Part shown: positions 6,399 to 7,481 of the stretch, in pieces | Position numbering within the stretch: position 1 is the first letter of the stretch | Layout of the letters: every line of letters begins with the position of its first letter | Notes under the pieces: model-generated | Told to the model about the DNA's origin: nothing | Database searches by the model: none | What the model saw: only the letters and a program-made list of their open reading frames with translations | NCBI GenBank assembly: GCA_035277145.1 | Contig: DATELA010000045.1 | Span: 1 to 7,481 of the forward strand | DNA: 7,481 nt | Direction: 5' to 3' | DNA from: DASRAP01 sp035277145 | GTDB taxonomy: Bacteria; Gemmatimonadota; Gemmatimonadetes; Gemmatimonadales; Gemmatimonadaceae | Translations under genes and position numbers: made by a program

Positions 6399-6431
6399 AA
6401 ACCCCCGCGCCAGAGTGCACGCGGGGGCTTT
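6399..6431. terminator. G+C hairpin terminator, probably bidirectional
   Basis: CCCCCGCG (6402-6409) and CGCGGGGG (6420-6427) form a perfect 8-bp stem around a 10-nt loop. It is flanked by AAA on the left and CTTT on the right, so both strands end in a short T-run (GTTTGC on the minus strand, CTTTGTT on the plus). It sits 20-50 nt after the zinc-ribbon gene's stop and ~30 nt before the GTG of the SGNH gene. This fits termination or attenuation of read-through between the two minus-strand genes. Confidence 0.7.
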
Positions 6432-6450
6432 GTTCAAATGCGCGGAATGA

Positions 6451-6864
6451 CTAGCGCGACTTTGCGGCGCTCACCGGTGTCACAGCTGCAGCGCTCACGG
6501 CCGGCGATTGTGAACCGGTCGGCGCAAACACTTCGACTGCGACGGTGAACGTCCGGAGTTCATCCGGCTGTAGTGCGCCGACGCCGATCACTTGACGCGC
6601 GACCTCCTCGCCGCGGCCATTACGAATCGACGCGACCATCGAGTACTCCCACACTTCACCGGCGGCGGGATGGCGGATCGTGCCTTCCACGCGCAACGGC
6701 GAAAACGTCGGCGCCGAACGCGGCGCCGACGGTCCGCCCGACTTTGGTTCGAACCGCAAATGTTTGCGGCACGCGGGACAGATGACGGAACTCTCGAGGA
6801 TCGACTGCCGGCAATGCGGGCAGATGCGCGTCGCACCGGGCGCGCTCTGACGCGCCGGCGTCAT
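6451..6864 (-). CDS. Double-CxxC zinc-ribbon protein with beta-sandwich (FxLYD-like) domain
   Basis: 137 aa. The ATG at 6864 overlaps the TGA of the upstream bactofilin gene as ATGA (6861-6864), which points to translational coupling; a GGAG lies farther upstream than ideal. Residues 13-38 form a zinc ribbon: CPHC (15-18) and CPAC (29-32) separated by ten residues. A Ser/Pro/Gly-rich linker (~40-55) leads to a beta-rich domain (~57-118). Its pattern PLRVEGTIRH ... WEYSMVASIRNGRGEEV ... GVGALQPDELRTFTVAVEVFAP is like FxLYD-type domains of small bacterial proteins with no known activity. The C-terminus is an Ala/Ser/Val-rich tail (AVSAAAVTPVSAAKSR). No signal peptide or membrane helix is visible, so it is probably cytoplasmic. 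Coupling to a bactofilin suggests it may bind or adapt the bactofilin polymer, but that is inference. I cannot assign a specific function. Confidence 0.82.
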   Translation of the reverse strand: MTPARQSAPGATRICPHCRQSILESSVICPACRKHLRFEPKSGGPSAPRSAPTFSPLRVEGTIRHPAAGEVWEYSMVASIRNGRGEEVARQVIGVGALQPDELRTFTVAVEVFAPTGSQSPAVSAAAVTPVSAAKSR

Positions 6865-7373
6865 GCTGCAGTGCCGCTCTCCATCTTCACGCTCTTGGAG
6901 CGAACGGCGTCCTCCCAACCGAACTCGACTTGACCACGCATGCGAGATCCTGCTGCAACCGTGAGCGCTCCTGCTTTCAAATCTCCGTTGAGAACGCCCG
7001 TGTCGAGCAATTCGACGCGCGTCGCGTCGGTGATGTTGCCTTCGAGTTCTCCGCCGATGACGACGGTATTTGCACGCACGCCGCCCGTGAGTTTCGCACC
7101 GGCTTCGATCGCGAGATTGCCATTCACATGCACGTCGCCCTTGAATCGTCCAGCGATGCGCACGTGGCCCGTGCCTTCGATCTTGCCTTCGATCGTGAGC
7201 TCCGAAGCAATGACTGATTCTTTCACGTCACGATCGGGGACACGCCGCGGCGGGGCGTAGCTTGGCGCCAAGTTCGGTGTGAGATCGATTCGCTCTTCCT
7301 TCTTCGACGGTGGATCCGCCGTGAGCACTCCGTCCTCTTTCTTGGTCGCGGTTTGTTCTTTCCAGATGGCCAT
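6861..7373 (-). CDS. Bactofilin (polymer-forming cytoskeletal protein)
   Basis: 170 aa. The central region (~51-150) is a bactofilin domain (DUF583): a regular right-handed beta-helix pattern with alternating hydrophobic residues and Gly/Asn turns, visible in ASELTIEGKIEGTGHVRIAG, DVHVNGNLAIEAGAKLTGGV, NTVVIGGELEGNITDATRVE and GDLKAGALTVAAGSRMRGQV. Bactofilins self-assemble without nucleotide into filaments at the membrane that place cell-wall or polar proteins. The N-terminal ~50 residues are charged, Pro-rich and probably disordered. The first residues, MAIW, could act as a short membrane-contact peptide as in some bactofilins (inference). The C-terminal tail is also polar. Start at 7373 is supported by GAGGA 9 nt upstream. 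It is the first visible gene of the minus-strand cluster and overlaps the zinc-ribbon gene by 4 bp. Confidence 0.93.
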   Translation of the reverse strand: MAIWKEQTATKKEDGVLTADPPSKKEERIDLTPNLAPSYAPPRRVPDRDVKESVIASELTIEGKIEGTGHVRIAGRFKGDVHVNGNLAIEAGAKLTGGVRANTVVIGGELEGNITDATRVELLDTGVLNGDLKAGALTVAAGSRMRGQVEFGWEDAVRSKSVKMESGTAA

Positions 7374-7382
7374 GGCACAACA

Positions 7383-7387
7383 TCCTC
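7383..7387 (-). promoter_or_regulatory. Ribosome binding site of the bactofilin gene
   Basis: GAGGA on the minus strand, 9 nt before the ATG at 7373. It fixes the start and argues against longer frames reading upstream. Confidence 0.65.
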
Positions 7388-7481
7388 GTTTAAGTGACAG
7401 CCGAGTCGTGACGACGACGACACCGCTGGTACACCGCGAAGCGTGGCACTGTGCCGATGAAAACAGGGGTGAGGGGTGGGG
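7388..7481. other. Non-coding region upstream of the bactofilin gene
   Basis: About 94 bp to the window edge with no credible gene. It should hold the bactofilin promoter, but I cannot identify a -35/-10 pair. It contains a short perfect inverted repeat, GGCAC-T-GTGCC (7445-7455), and ends in three GGGG tracts (from 7466) at the window edge. Confidence 0.4.

Overview
This is a GC-rich bacterial window with densely packed genes in both orientations. Gene content suggests a free-living, Gram-negative-type bacterium: an exported c-type cytochrome, a membrane-anchored SGNH hydrolase, a bactofilin, and C-G-rich hairpin terminators. Gemmatimonadota or a similar soil/sediment phylum is my best guess, but it is an inference from gene style. 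No rRNA, tRNA, CRISPR array or insertion sequence was seen.

Layout. (1) 1-1593, plus strand: the 3' end of a secreted Ig-like or beta-sandwich protein, then after 23 bp a cytochrome c fused to a PHM-type copper monooxygenase, probably one operon. (2) 1536-2171, minus strand: a transglutaminase-like cysteine protease-fold protein whose 3' end overlaps the monooxygenase gene by 58 bp. (3) 2312-5032, plus strand: a complete pyruvate phosphate dikinase (ppdK) of 906 aa, with its catalytic residues present and an unusually long linker in the C-terminal domain. (4) 5033-5220: an intergenic region almost filled by a 157-bp imperfect palindrome built from CGCAGAG heptamers. (5) 5221-7373, minus strand: a bactofilin, a translationally coupled zinc-ribbon protein (ATGA overlap), a strong G+C hairpin, and a membrane-anchored SGNH/GDSL-like hydrolase. 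The last 108 bp hold the bactofilin ribosome binding site and a run of G-tracts.

Functional reading. The genes do not form one obvious pathway. There is an exported redox/copper oxidation module, a central-metabolism enzyme linking pyruvate and PEP, and an envelope/cytoskeleton cluster (bactofilin, zinc ribbon, SGNH). The features most worth a second look are the composite palindrome between ppdK and the SGNH gene, the cytochrome-monooxygenase fusion with its CCW-motif upstream partner, the bactofilin/zinc-ribbon pair, and the overlapping convergent gene ends with an embedded perfect palindrome.
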